34,375 nucleotides of DNA, taken from positions 1 through 34,375 of the forward strand of contig JARGOP010000007.1 of assembly GCA_029233965.1 (NCBI GenBank), written 5' to 3'. Below are positions 22,391-30,385 of the stretch, one piece after another (the first letter of the stretch is position 1; each line of letters begins with the position of its first letter). The notes under the pieces were generated by a model that saw only the letters and a list, made by a program, of their open reading frames with translations, did not search any database and was not told the origin of the DNA. The DNA comes from Verrucomicrobiales bacterium. Its GTDB lineage: Bacteria; Verrucomicrobiota; Verrucomicrobiia; Verrucomicrobiales; DEV007. Both the position numbers and the translations under genes were made by a program.

Positions 22391-24151
22391 TTACAGAGCG
22401 AGAGGCTCACCGGCTGACGCATAGCGACTTTTGCCGGCTTGCTTCGATAGATTCACGATGACTTCGTGATTTTTCAAAAACGACTCAACGATCTCTGTGC
22501 TCACCTCGTGCGATCCATACCAGGCCCGCTCGAACAGCTGAGTATTCACCTCAAAAGCGGAGATCATTTCATCCCACTTCCTTGCTTTCCTTTGCAATTC
22601 ACGGCGATAGTCCCGGTTCGATTTAAAGCGTGCGATCGTAATGAGATTCTCGTCGCCGAGCTTGGCGAGTGAAGCGAGGAAGAGCGCACGAATCGCGAGA
22701 CGTCCATCACCTCGTTCGATCTGTTCGCGGGCGAGACGCAACCACTCATCCTCAGGGAGCTGCGAGGCCACGATATCCTCCCTTTGCAGGTCGACCACTT
22801 CCACCGCATTCCCCTCCTCCATTTCTTCGCGATCACTGTTCCTGTATTTCCGATAAATGAGCAGGGCCAACCAGACCCCCAGTCCGGCCACCAAAAGGAT
22901 GAGTCCGATCGACAGCGCTGAGCTGATGCCATCAAAGACCTTCGAGTTCTTCTTCGGTTCATCCGTCTTCCGGGATTCCTGCCGGTCAAAACGCTCGAAC
23001 AGCTCATCGAGCCAATCTGAAAAATCTTTCGCCATGGCCCGGAGCGAAATGCCGAGTTCATACAATTGTTGGGCCAGCCACCCCCGCTCCGATTCCTCTT
23101 CCGGAAGATTCTGAAGACGACGGGACAACTGCCACTGATATTTTTTCTGCGTCATCGTCTCACCGATACTCTTCTCAAGCTGTCCTGCCGCTGTGTCTCC
23201 GCTGACTTCGGACTCCTCACCCACCATTGGCGAGATCGAAACCGCCAGGATCAAAAACGCGACCATCGCCGCGCGACCGGCTCCTGAACTCTTGATTCTC
23301 TCTGCTCGAAGCGGGGAACCCGCTTCACGGGAGGCGGCCAGGCGGCTCAGTAAATCCTCGCCTGAGCTCCGCGACTGAGCGTAAAAGCAGCGGAGCGTGT
23401 AGGTGGCCTTTAGAATCGGAGAGATCACGAGATAAGTGAGAAGGATGGATCCGAGGGCAAAGGTCGTGTTTAAAATCGCGGCTTGAGGACTGATCGTGAA
23501 GACGCTTTCCACGCCCAGAAATGATTTCGCAAACGAGGCAAGGATGAGGCAGGTCGCAACCAGATTCACCCAGGTAAAAAAAGTCACAATCGCGATAACC
23601 AGCAGCACCCCATGGTTCTGAGCCCACTCGTAGTGAGCAAATTTCAAGCTGTCGCCCATCATTTTTCGCAGTGCCTGAGACGATGAGGAACGTGTCAGTG
23701 AAAGCACCGTCGAGTTCTGCAGGAAAGCAATGATCCAACCAAGTGGAAGCGCGAGCAACACGCCGATCACGAGCAGCGGAAACTGAAATGCCTGAATCAG
23801 GAAAAGAGCCGCCAGCTGCTTGAACCGGTCGACCGGCTCCTCCATCAAATCGCTTTCCGGCTGAATCGTTTTCCAGAGGCCGCGACAAAAAACGGCCTGA
23901 CTGAAACGGAGCCAAAGATACAATCCCGTCATGATAAGTGAACTCCGGAGTATCGACTCCTCCGCGAGACTGCTTCGGCTCATATCCGCAGCAAAGTAGA
24001 GGAGCGCCACCACAAAGGGCACCGCCCCGGCAAAGAACACCCAGTAATATCGAAGATCGACCGTGCGAAGGAGGTGGAACGATTCTTCTAGCATCTGCAG
24101 CGAAGATTTCTCGACGTGACGGGTTTTCTTTCTGCGACCGGGAACACTCAT
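22391..24151 (-). CDS. Multi-pass membrane protein with C-terminal DUF4129 domain (586 aa)
   Basis: Six or so transmembrane helices occupy the first ~300 residues (for example WVFFAGAVPFVVALLYF, FPLLVIGVLLALPLGW, LLVIAIVTFFTWVNLV). A further hydrophobic segment near 310-325 (MVAFLILAVSISPMVG) looks like an internal signal sequence before a periplasmic helical region, and another helix (SIGLILLVAGLGVWLALL) precedes the cytoplasmic end. The C-terminal ~110 residues match DUF4129: RLAIRALFLASLAKLG, then a segment with RDYRRELQRK and FERAWYGSHEVS. Proteins with DUF4129 usually belong to MoxR/DUF58/transglutaminase operons. AGGAG before the ATG at 24151 is a good ribosome binding site. It is preceded by a zinc-finger gene with a 6-bp gap. 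Confidence 0.82.
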   Translation of the reverse strand: MSVPGRRKKTRHVEKSSLQMLEESFHLLRTVDLRYYWVFFAGAVPFVVALLYFAADMSRSSLAEESILRSSLIMTGLYLWLRFSQAVFCRGLWKTIQPESDLMEEPVDRFKQLAALFLIQAFQFPLLVIGVLLALPLGWIIAFLQNSTVLSLTRSSSSQALRKMMGDSLKFAHYEWAQNHGVLLVIAIVTFFTWVNLVATCLILASFAKSFLGVESVFTISPQAAILNTTFALGSILLTYLVISPILKATYTLRCFYAQSRSSGEDLLSRLAASREAGSPLRAERIKSSGAGRAAMVAFLILAVSISPMVGEESEVSGDTAAGQLEKSIGETMTQKKYQWQLSRRLQNLPEEESERGWLAQQLYELGISLRAMAKDFSDWLDELFERFDRQESRKTDEPKKNSKVFDGISSALSIGLILLVAGLGVWLALLIYRKYRNSDREEMEEGNAVEVVDLQREDIVASQLPEDEWLRLAREQIERGDGRLAIRALFLASLAKLGDENLITIARFKSNRDYRRELQRKARKWDEMISAFEVNTQLFERAWYGSHEVSTEIVESFLKNHEVIVNLSKQAGKSRYASAGEPLAL

Positions 24152-24157
24152 TTTCTC

Positions 24158-24469
24158 CTATTCCCAAATGGTACCATCGTGAAAATCATCGGGGATATCT
24201 CCGAGTGTTTGAGCAAAAAAATAGAAAACCAGCAGAATCACGGCGGTCGCGACGAGGCACTGCAGAATCGCAGCGAGAGGAAATGACCTCACCTTCTCTA
24301 CCCGAACCGGTTTCACCGACTTGAGTTCGAGACAGGCCGCACAAATCATCCTTCCTTCATGCTCGGTAATACACTCCGAACAGTAGAACTGACGACAGGA
24401 AGGACACCGTGCGACCGACAGGCGGTCCGCATGGGTCACGCAGGAGGTATCACCGAGAATGCTCGCCAT
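24158..24469 (-). CDS. Small zinc-finger membrane protein, B-box-like (103 aa)
   Basis: The N-terminal half has a B-box/treble-clef-like set of metal ligands: C10, H13, C22, C25, C30, C33, H37, C43 and C46, within CVTHADRL, CPSCRQFYCSEC and CAAC. One transmembrane helix follows (about 64-86, LAAILQCLVATAVILLVFYF), then a short acidic tail (DIPDDFHDG). The zinc domain is probably cytoplasmic. The arrangement recalls the B-box regions fused to rhomboid or DUF4129-operon membrane proteins in this phylum. It is translationally tight with its neighbours: 2 bp after the upstream gene's stop and 6 bp before the DUF4129 gene. Its role is probably to recruit a partner to the membrane complex; that is inference. 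Confidence 0.8.
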   Translation of the reverse strand: MASILGDTSCVTHADRLSVARCPSCRQFYCSECITEHEGRMICAACLELKSVKPVRVEKVRSFPLAAILQCLVATAVILLVFYFFAQTLGDIPDDFHDGTIWE

Positions 24470-24471
24470 GA

Positions 24472-25515
24472 CTATTCCGAAAACGGGGGCTCAAGCTCTG
24501 CCGGCACCTCTTCCGCTTCTTGAATCAGGCCCTTCCATTTCAATGACATCAGGATTCCAACCAGCCCACACGCGAAAAACCCCAGGGACAGGCCCAGAAA
24601 CATGAGATAGAAACCCAGTCCTCCTCCGCTTGCGACTCCGGTGAGCGCTTCCAGAGGCCCCATGAAATCGAGAGTGTAGACAGGATTCCGCGCCGCTGAG
24701 ATCAAGAGATAGACCGTCGCTGATCCCACGAAAACGAAGAGAAGCCCCATCGCAATCCAGAGAGTGGATCGAATCGCTTCGGGGGTGAGTTTTCTGACCG
24801 AAGCGATTAAGGAGAAATTGAGAGAAAAGCTGACCAGTAAGAGGAGCAGGAGCATCAACGCTGTCAGGATGAGGCTCTCAAGATGTAAGGTGGCCAGGGC
24901 ACCGATACCGAGGAGAAGCACGCCGGCAAAGGTCGGAATCACCGGTGCGGGGATGGAAAAGGTCTCGGCTTCTTTTCGACTTTGACGCTGGAACTCCACC
25001 ACTTCAGCCCGGGCCGCCTCCCGGAGGGGCTCCTGAGCAGCCTGTATTTTCCCGGCGAGAGAATCAACACACTGACGGGCTGCGTGAAAGCGGTTCAGCG
25101 GCTGGATGCGATCTCTCGAGAGGCTTGTTTGAAGATCACAGACACAGGTTGGACCGAGGATGAGATGGCGAAGGAGCAGGCTGGTGAAAAGAAGTGCCCC
25201 CAACGCGAGAACCGAAATCGATACCGCTGCTCCCATCCCGAGTTCCCCTTCTTCCATCAACGCCAGGACGAGAACAAGAGGCCCGGCAAAGCTCAACAGT
25301 CCGAGGCCATAAAGAATCGCCGCCCCGATGCGGGACTTCTTCGAAATCGCAATCGACTGAATATCTTCGAAGCGATAGCGCTTATACTCTTCGGAAAGCG
25401 GAATCAGGTATCCGCTCCCCCGAACGTAGACGAGGTGATCCCGCCCCATCCAAAGGCTGGACATACCAAGGAAGCTTTTCGCAATCCGGGAATAATCTTT
25501 TAAAGCATCGCTCAA
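24472..25515 (-). CDS. Multi-pass membrane protein of unknown function (347 aa)
   Basis: The first gene of the six-gene minus-strand operon. Residues 20-60 (DHLVYVRGSGYLIPLSEEY and the following IQSIAIS) look like a bacterial PH-like sensor fold, but that is a weak resemblance. Two transmembrane helices follow (about 63-87 and 93-113), then a charged helical segment (about 125-185), and four more hydrophobic helices between 188 and 330. The protein ends with an acidic tail. I do not recognise a family. The start is a TTG at 25513-25515; no ATG fits the N-terminal PH-like region as well. Its position at the head of the operon with the zinc-finger, DUF4129 and DUF4350 proteins suggests one membrane complex. 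Confidence 0.7.
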   Translation of the reverse strand: MSDALKDYSRIAKSFLGMSSLWMGRDHLVYVRGSGYLIPLSEEYKRYRFEDIQSIAISKKSRIGAAILYGLGLLSFAGPLVLVLALMEEGELGMGAAVSISVLALGALLFTSLLLRHLILGPTCVCDLQTSLSRDRIQPLNRFHAARQCVDSLAGKIQAAQEPLREAARAEVVEFQRQSRKEAETFSIPAPVIPTFAGVLLLGIGALATLHLESLILTALMLLLLLLVSFSLNFSLIASVRKLTPEAIRSTLWIAMGLLFVFVGSATVYLLISAARNPVYTLDFMGPLEALTGVASGGGLGFYLMFLGLSLGFFACGLVGILMSLKWKGLIQEAEEVPAELEPPFSE

Positions 25516-25582
25516 CTAACTCTAATGAAAGGCTGCCGCCGCGCTGCGGTCAAGATGGAAAGGGCCTCACCCGCGTCGAAAC

Positions 25583-25595
25583 GGGGGGGGGGGGG
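25583..25595. repeat. Homopolymer of 13 G
   Basis: Thirteen consecutive G residues lie between the head of the six-gene operon and the stop codon of pdxJ, 6 bp past that stop. It is either a hypermutable tract or a sequencing artefact; it is outside coding sequence. Confidence 0.95.
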
Positions 25596-25601
25596 ACGAG
25601 A

Positions 25602-26393
25602 TTACGTCATGACATCCAATCCGGCGGAGAGTTGAGGATAGGAGGCCATCAAGGTTTTCATCTCCCTGACGGCACGCCCGAGACCGATAAATACTCCTCT
25701 CGCGACCAGGTGGTGGCCGACATTCAGCTCTGCCAGATGCGGTAACTGCATCAACTTCGGTAAATTCATCAGGGTAATTCCATGACCGGCATTCACCTGG
25801 AGACCTGCGGCATGGGCAAGACGACACGATTCGTAGAGCTTCTCCCATTCCTCCTGCCCACCTTCGGGGGACACGTTTGCGAAAGCGCCGGTGTGAAGTT
25901 CGATCATGTCCGCTCCGATCGCTGCAGAGGCCTCCACAGTCTCCGGGGCCGGATCCACAAAGAGGCTCACTTTGGAACCGGATTCCTGAAGCGTCGCAAT
26001 TGTCGCCTTCAGAGCAGCGGCATTCTTCAACACATCAAGACCTCCCTCGGTCGTGATCTCCTGACGGTTTTCAGGAACGAGACACACGAAGTCCGGCTTC
26101 ACCTTCAAAGCAATCTCAAGAATCTCAGCTGTATTTCCCATTTCGAGATTGAGCTTCGTGTGAATTTTCTCCTTCAGTTCGAAAACATCACGATCCTGAA
26201 TATGACGCCGATCCTGTCGGAGATGTACGGTGATGGAGTCAGCCCCGGCCGCTTCCGATTCATGGGCCGCCGCGATCAAACAAGGCTCAGCGTTGTGAGC
26301 ATCCGGCAGTAAAGCGTAGCGCGCCTGCCGGAGGGTAGCGACATGATCGATGTTAACACCCAGTTTAAGGGCAGAGCCTAAGACTTCACTCAT
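25602..26393 (-). CDS. pdxJ: Pyridoxine 5'-phosphate synthase
   Basis: PdxJ condenses 1-deoxyxylulose 5-phosphate with 3-amino-2-oxopropyl phosphate to make pyridoxine 5'-phosphate (DXP-dependent vitamin B6 route). All conserved blocks are present in order: LGVNIDHVATLRQAR (with the catalytic His), ITVHLRQDRRHI, LNLEMGN, VPENRQEITTEGGLDV, SLFVDP, IELHTGAFA, VNAGHGI and LNVGHHLVARGVFIGL. The length of 263 aa is slightly longer than E. coli PdxJ (243 aa). It has its own upstream region and lies 86 bp upstream of the TTG-start membrane protein gene on the same strand, from which it is separated by a G13 tract. No other B6 gene is visible. Confidence 0.96.
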   Translation of the reverse strand: MSEVLGSALKLGVNIDHVATLRQARYALLPDAHNAEPCLIAAAHESEAAGADSITVHLRQDRRHIQDRDVFELKEKIHTKLNLEMGNTAEILEIALKVKPDFVCLVPENRQEITTEGGLDVLKNAAALKATIATLQESGSKVSLFVDPAPETVEASAAIGADMIELHTGAFANVSPEGGQEEWEKLYESCRLAHAAGLQVNAGHGITLMNLPKLMQLPHLAELNVGHHLVARGVFIGLGRAVREMKTLMASYPQLSAGLDVMT

Positions 26394-26430
26394 GCTGTAT
26401 TCTACGTTGTGGAGTCCACCGGAAAAACAA

Positions 26431-26461
26431 AAAAGCGGTCCCGGACTCCGGCACCGCTTTT
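26431..26461 (-). terminator. Rho-independent terminator after the L,D-transpeptidase gene
   Basis: AAAAGCGGT (26431-26439) pairs with ACCGCTTTT (26453-26461) around a 13-nt loop. On the minus strand the stem runs into TTTTTTGTTTTT. It lies 26 bp past the stop of the L,D-transpeptidase gene and ahead of pdxJ. Confidence 0.85.
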
Positions 26462-26486
26462 CAAAAACGAATGACTCCGGAAAGGA

Positions 26487-27701
26487 TCAGTGCTTGATCG
26501 TCACTGATGTTCCCACTCCCACCTTCGAGTAGATCAGTGGCTGGATCGCACTGGGGACACGAATGCATCCGTGACTTGCAGGGTAGCCCGGAACGTATCC
26601 GATGTGCATTCCGATCCCGCCGTTGATGCGCATCCAGTAAGGCATCTCCGCACCCACGAAGTGAGAAGCTCCATAGGGACGCTGGCGACTGTCACCACTG
26701 CTCCTCACTGTCGCTCCCGATCCGGACACCCACGTTCCGTAGAGCGTAGAGCGCTTGTGAACCATCTTCTCTTTGATGCGGAATGACCCAGTCGGGGTTG
26801 TGTGTCCCGACTTCCCGGAGGAAATGGCGGTATCGATCACCAACTGCTCCCCACCTCCACCAGTCATGTAGATCCGGGCACGTTGATCACTGAGATCGAC
26901 CTCAATGTTCGCATTGGAAGCGTTCAATGATCCCAAAAGTCGCTGATTCACGAAGATATCGTGCCCTTCGCTCTTATACTGGTTCGGGGTTCCAATCGCG
27001 AGACGGGAGAAAAAACCACCCCCACCGCTGCGGTCGGCCACAGCGGCAACCTCGCGGGATGCCGCTTCTCCGTTCCGACGGGCGAGACGGCGCGCTTCGC
27101 GTTCCTCATCCGCTTTCTTCTTTGCAGCAAGACGTGCCTCCTCCTGAGCCGCTTTCTCAGCGAGCTTTTTCTCACGGGCTTCATTCTCAGCCGCTTCTTT
27201 CCGGGCCTCTTCCTCCGCCTTCTTCTCCGCCAACAGTTTTTTCTCTGCCTCCTCTTTCTTTTCCTTCGCCGCCAGTTCTTTTGCTTCGGCTTCTTCCCGC
27301 TTTTTCCTCTCCGCGAGTTCTACGGCCCACGCCTTCTCGGCTTCCGCCTTTGCTTTCTCCCGCTCCTCGCGAGCCGCCTGCATTCTCTCGACAAAACTTG
27401 GTCCGGCCTCTTCGGCTGCTTTCTCCTCAGCCTTCTTCTTCGCAGCAAGTTCTTTCTCCTTCGCTGCCTCAGCGGCGGCACGCTCTTTCTCGCGCTCCTC
27501 GCGGGCTTCCATCATTTTTTCGGCCCAGCTTTTTTCCCCTTCCGTGCTTACCGTGGAGGTTTTCTTTTTCGTCGCACTCCCTGATCCGTTTCCGGCGGCG
27601 AAGAGGGCGGCATCCTGATCGACAGTGCAGGAGGAAAAAAGCAGGGAGAACGCAAGAGCGAGACTGGCGAGAGAAAAGACGCGAAAGGAAGCGAAACTCA
27701 T
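26487..27701 (-). CDS. L,D-transpeptidase (YkuD) lipoprotein with long charged linker (404 aa)
   Basis: A cell-wall cross-linking or lipoprotein-attaching enzyme of the ErfK/YbiS/YkuD family. The signal has lipobox LLFSSC (C25). Residues ~62-215 are an extreme Ala/Glu/Lys-rich helix with repeated EREKAKAEAEK-like units, probably a long rigid spacer across the periplasm. Next comes GGGGFFSRLAIGTPNQY, then a segment with HDIFVNQRLLGSL. The C-terminal catalytic domain ends with HIGYVPGYPASHGCIRVP, in which H377 and C379 are catalytic. GTWVSGSGATVRSS and the preceding TPTGSFRIKEK are also family features. I chose the ATG at 27701, which begins the signal peptide; the frame extends to 27758. It has a terminator and may head an envelope locus. 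Confidence 0.93.
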   Translation of the reverse strand: MSFASFRVFSLASLALAFSLLFSSCTVDQDAALFAAGNGSGSATKKKTSTVSTEGEKSWAEKMMEAREEREKERAAAEAAKEKELAAKKKAEEKAAEEAGPSFVERMQAAREEREKAKAEAEKAWAVELAERKKREEAEAKELAAKEKKEEAEKKLLAEKKAEEEARKEAAENEAREKKLAEKAAQEEARLAAKKKADEEREARRLARRNGEAASREVAAVADRSGGGGFFSRLAIGTPNQYKSEGHDIFVNQRLLGSLNASNANIEVDLSDQRARIYMTGGGGEQLVIDTAISSGKSGHTTPTGSFRIKEKMVHKRSTLYGTWVSGSGATVRSSGDSRQRPYGASHFVGAEMPYWMRINGGIGMHIGYVPGYPASHGCIRVPSAIQPLIYSKVGVGTSVTIKH

Positions 27702-27883
27702 GAACTGGTAGGAATACTTCCAGGAGAATCTCAGCTTTTGATCCCTAGTCAATCGCAAGGTCAGATTTTTTTCTAAGAATCACGTTACGAAAACGTTCCT
27801 CTCAAATTCAGGGCAACCCTGCGACAGGAAAAGTTCTCTCAAATCCCTGAAGATTGTTCCCGTCGTCGCGGACCCGGGCCGTC

Positions 27884-29806
27884 TCAAAAGCCGGAGTCTT
27901 CCGCCTCTATCGCCGAAAGCTCGTCGCCCCCTTCAGGCAGGATTTCATCAATAACCCGCTGAATTCCATCCGTCGCAAATTCACTCTGAGGGTACATCTG
28001 GCGGGCGGATAGAAACCAGGTCAAACTCGATCCATACTGCTTTCGATTTTCAAGATTCTCGGCATTTTTCAAGGCTTTTACGAAAGTCGCCACATCGGTT
28101 GCCAAATCCGACCGCTTCGAACTCAAAATGACATCGTCGGGAAACTTTTGAAAGGTGCGCTCGACGATCTCCCAGGCGGCATGGGCATTCCCTGCCTTGC
28201 TGAGAGTCTCGGCCTGCTTCATCACCGTCTCAATTTCCTGAATGTTCCCCACAATCTGATTCAGGGCTTCCTGGCGCTCGGCATCATCCACCGTCGCAGC
28301 AATGAAGCGCGCTTTGTTATCGAAAATCTGGCGGAAACTCTGGGTTCCGAGGAGACGATCAAATTCCAGTTTGGCCTGTTGCTGAACATCGGCGGAGTCG
28401 GCAATGAGATTGAACTGCTCTTTCAGCATCGGATTGGTCGGCCAGATCTGAGCCGCCGCCGTGATATTTTCCTGGTAAGCCTCTTCATCGCCCTGAAGCG
28501 CTGCGTTCTTCGCAGTACGGATCCGCATGTTGCTGCTGAGACGGGCTGCCTCGATTGCCGCAGTGGGCTTGGAGTAATCAAAATCACGGGCCTGAACCTT
28601 CATTCTGCCAACCAGCTCTTCCGCAAGAGTGTAATCCTTGACCTCAATGGCATTCACCAGCTGGAACGAATCCTGTGCGTAGCCGAGAACCTCCCGCTTG
28701 TCTTCCCGCGGCACACTCTGGACGGAAGGGAGATGTTCTCCCGTCACAAAAGCCTGTTGCAACTGCCTCATCGCTCCGTCGATCTCCCCCTGCTCACGCA
28801 GAAAGTGGAAGGACTCAATCTGTTGATTCACATCACGGATTGCTTCATTAGCGAAGGTATCAAGCGTCGTGATCGTCGGATTGAATCCAATCGTTTTGCT
28901 GAAGCTCTGCTCAATTTCGGAGCCTTCTTCAAACTCGAGGCGGCCCGCGCCATCCTGGAAAAACTCGGTGTACAACCGCGCCGCCATGATGACATGCTCG
29001 AATCTCCGCTGAATAAACAACTGCACCACAAGTGCCTGAAACTCGATCTTCGCCTCCACCTCGGAAAGCTCCATCTTCGCTTTGTTGGCAACCCGCTCGG
29101 CCTCGACTTCAGCGATCCTTTGTACATAGCGGGAAATGTGACCTGCGCTGCCGATTTCCGGTCCCTCTTCCTGCTCGGGATCATCACTGAGCTTGCGTTC
29201 TCTTCTCACATTGGATGGCTTCGTCCAGGTATCGAAACTCCAATCCAACTGGCGGCGTTCTTCATCGAGTTGCGCATTCAGCTGTCTCAGCTGCGAAGCA
29301 CTCTTCTGAGCGAGAAAAACACGATAGACGGCATTCGCGAGCGAGTCACAGAGCCGGGCATCCTGCGGAAACTGAGAGGTGTATTGAAGCTTCGCGACTG
29401 CTTTCGCAAATTTGGAACCGTCCCGGTTGTGCGGGGAAAGCATGTCGATAATCGACTGCAGGGATTCACGGTAAGCAATATCCTGCTCCGAGCTGGCGGC
29501 TTCGGAATTCAGATATTTTTCGAACCGGGCGCGGAAGACCCGGTTGTCATTCACGTTGAAGGCCTTGCCGTCAAAGGTAAAAACATCTGTGGTCGGGTCA
29601 AAGTAGGGAATATCGTTCCCGACCATTTGCTGACTCCCCTGCTGTCCGCCGGACCCGCCACTTTGATTGATCACGGTTGTGTTGCCACCCTGACCTCCGC
29701 CACCACCTGGACTCGAAGTGGACTGCGTGGGCGGAGTGTAAACCTGAGCCTGCGCGGCAATCAGCCAAAAACAGCTCGGAAAGATAGAGAGCAGGAGGGT
29801 TTTCAT
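27884..29806 (-). CDS. Large secreted helical protein of unknown function (640 aa)
   Basis: A signal peptide (residues 1-20, cleaved near AQA) is followed by a Gly/Ser/Gln-rich low-complexity region (about 25-60). From about residue 65 the protein is mostly alpha-helical, with many TPR-like amphipathic helices but no canonical TPR motif run. It contains coiled-coil-like stretches such as AEVEAERVANKAKME and EALNQIVGNIQEIE. The end is acidic (EILPEGGDELSAIEAED). I do not recognise a family; similar long secreted helical proteins are common in Verrucomicrobiota envelope clusters. Its gene is 19 bp after the small anchored protein gene (29826-30263), so the two are likely co-transcribed. A role as a periplasmic scaffold is inference. 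Confidence 0.7.
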   Translation of the reverse strand: MKTLLLSIFPSCFWLIAAQAQVYTPPTQSTSSPGGGGGQGGNTTVINQSGGSGGQQGSQQMVGNDIPYFDPTTDVFTFDGKAFNVNDNRVFRARFEKYLNSEAASSEQDIAYRESLQSIIDMLSPHNRDGSKFAKAVAKLQYTSQFPQDARLCDSLANAVYRVFLAQKSASQLRQLNAQLDEERRQLDWSFDTWTKPSNVRRERKLSDDPEQEEGPEIGSAGHISRYVQRIAEVEAERVANKAKMELSEVEAKIEFQALVVQLFIQRRFEHVIMAARLYTEFFQDGAGRLEFEEGSEIEQSFSKTIGFNPTITTLDTFANEAIRDVNQQIESFHFLREQGEIDGAMRQLQQAFVTGEHLPSVQSVPREDKREVLGYAQDSFQLVNAIEVKDYTLAEELVGRMKVQARDFDYSKPTAAIEAARLSSNMRIRTAKNAALQGDEEAYQENITAAAQIWPTNPMLKEQFNLIADSADVQQQAKLEFDRLLGTQSFRQIFDNKARFIAATVDDAERQEALNQIVGNIQEIETVMKQAETLSKAGNAHAAWEIVERTFQKFPDDVILSSKRSDLATDVATFVKALKNAENLENRKQYGSSLTWFLSARQMYPQSEFATDGIQRVIDEILPEGGDELSAIEAEDSGF

Positions 29807-29825
29807 AGAGTTCTTGCAGGGAGCA

Positions 29826-30263
29826 TTATTGGTCGATCAATTCCGCCACGAGGGTGCCGTCACGATCCACCCGGACGACGAGATTCAACTCGGATCCACG
29901 CTCAATATTCACATTGCTGAAATCTTCGGGCACCAGAACCGGAACCGGAATGGAGAGGGTCGCGTCATTCGCCTCAAAGCTGATGAGGCGGCCTCGATCC
30001 GGAGTCCAGCGAAGCGTTTCCTCAACACGGCCTTCGACCCGGTAAATATTTCCCCGGAGGCTGTTGCCGTTGTCCCGATAGGTCACGAGATTCAGGGCCG
30101 TTGCTTTTGCATTCGCTCCCCCGGAACCGCTCTCGCTTCCACCGAACATATCCCCGGCAATGAGGCGGAACAGCAGGGCTGCCACCACCATAAATCCCAG
30201 AATCGCCGCCGCTATTCCGGCAATCATTCCCACATTGGCTCCTGAACTCGCTCTTCTCGGCAT
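29826..30263 (-). CDS. Membrane-anchored small protein with OB-like domain (145 aa)
   Basis: A single N-terminal transmembrane helix (about 11-36, MIAGIAAAILGFMVVAALLF) after MPRRASSG, then a Gly/Ser-rich linker (GGSESGSGGAN). The C-terminal ~90 residues are beta-rich: IYRVEGRVEETLRW, RGRLISFEAND, SIPVPVLVPED and ELNLVVRVDRDG. This pattern of alternating strands resembles an OB-fold such as in tRNA-binding or NfeD-like domains, but I cannot name a family. The protein has no signal-peptidase site, so it should remain anchored. It is the upstream partner of the large helical protein and is preceded by the terminator of the SH3-domain gene. Confidence 0.7.
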   Translation of the reverse strand: MPRRASSGANVGMIAGIAAAILGFMVVAALLFRLIAGDMFGGSESGSGGANAKATALNLVTYRDNGNSLRGNIYRVEGRVEETLRWTPDRGRLISFEANDATLSIPVPVLVPEDFSNVNIERGSELNLVVRVDRDGTLVAELIDQ

Positions 30264-30317
30264 GGTCGCTTAAAAATCTCTAAGAGTGCAGCTTAGCACA
30301 AAGAGATTTTTTTCGGG

Positions 30318-30366
30318 AGAAAAAAGAAGAGCCGGGGAAGGATTTCCGGAATCCCGAAAATCCCCG
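30318..30366 (-). terminator. Terminator after the SH3-tailed secreted protein gene
   Basis: On the minus strand CGGGGATTT (from 30366 leftward) pairs with AAATCCTTCCCCG (ending at 30333), with an inner GGATT/AATCC-type stem. The hairpin is followed by a pyrimidine run CTCTTCTTTTTTC (about 30331-30319). It lies about 20 bp past the stop codon. Confidence 0.7.
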
Positions 30367-30385
30367 AAAATGGAAGCGCCTGACC

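Noticed and set aside
25566-25600. Third copy of the dispersed repeat
   Set aside because: CTCACCCGCGTCGAAACG looks like part of the 136-mer but cannot be aligned beyond a dozen positions.
28148-29920. 590-codon open frame on the plus strand opposite the large secreted protein
   Set aside because: It runs antisense to a gene with a clear signal peptide and helical composition. Its protein has no domain and an unnatural composition; it is a shadow of codon bias.
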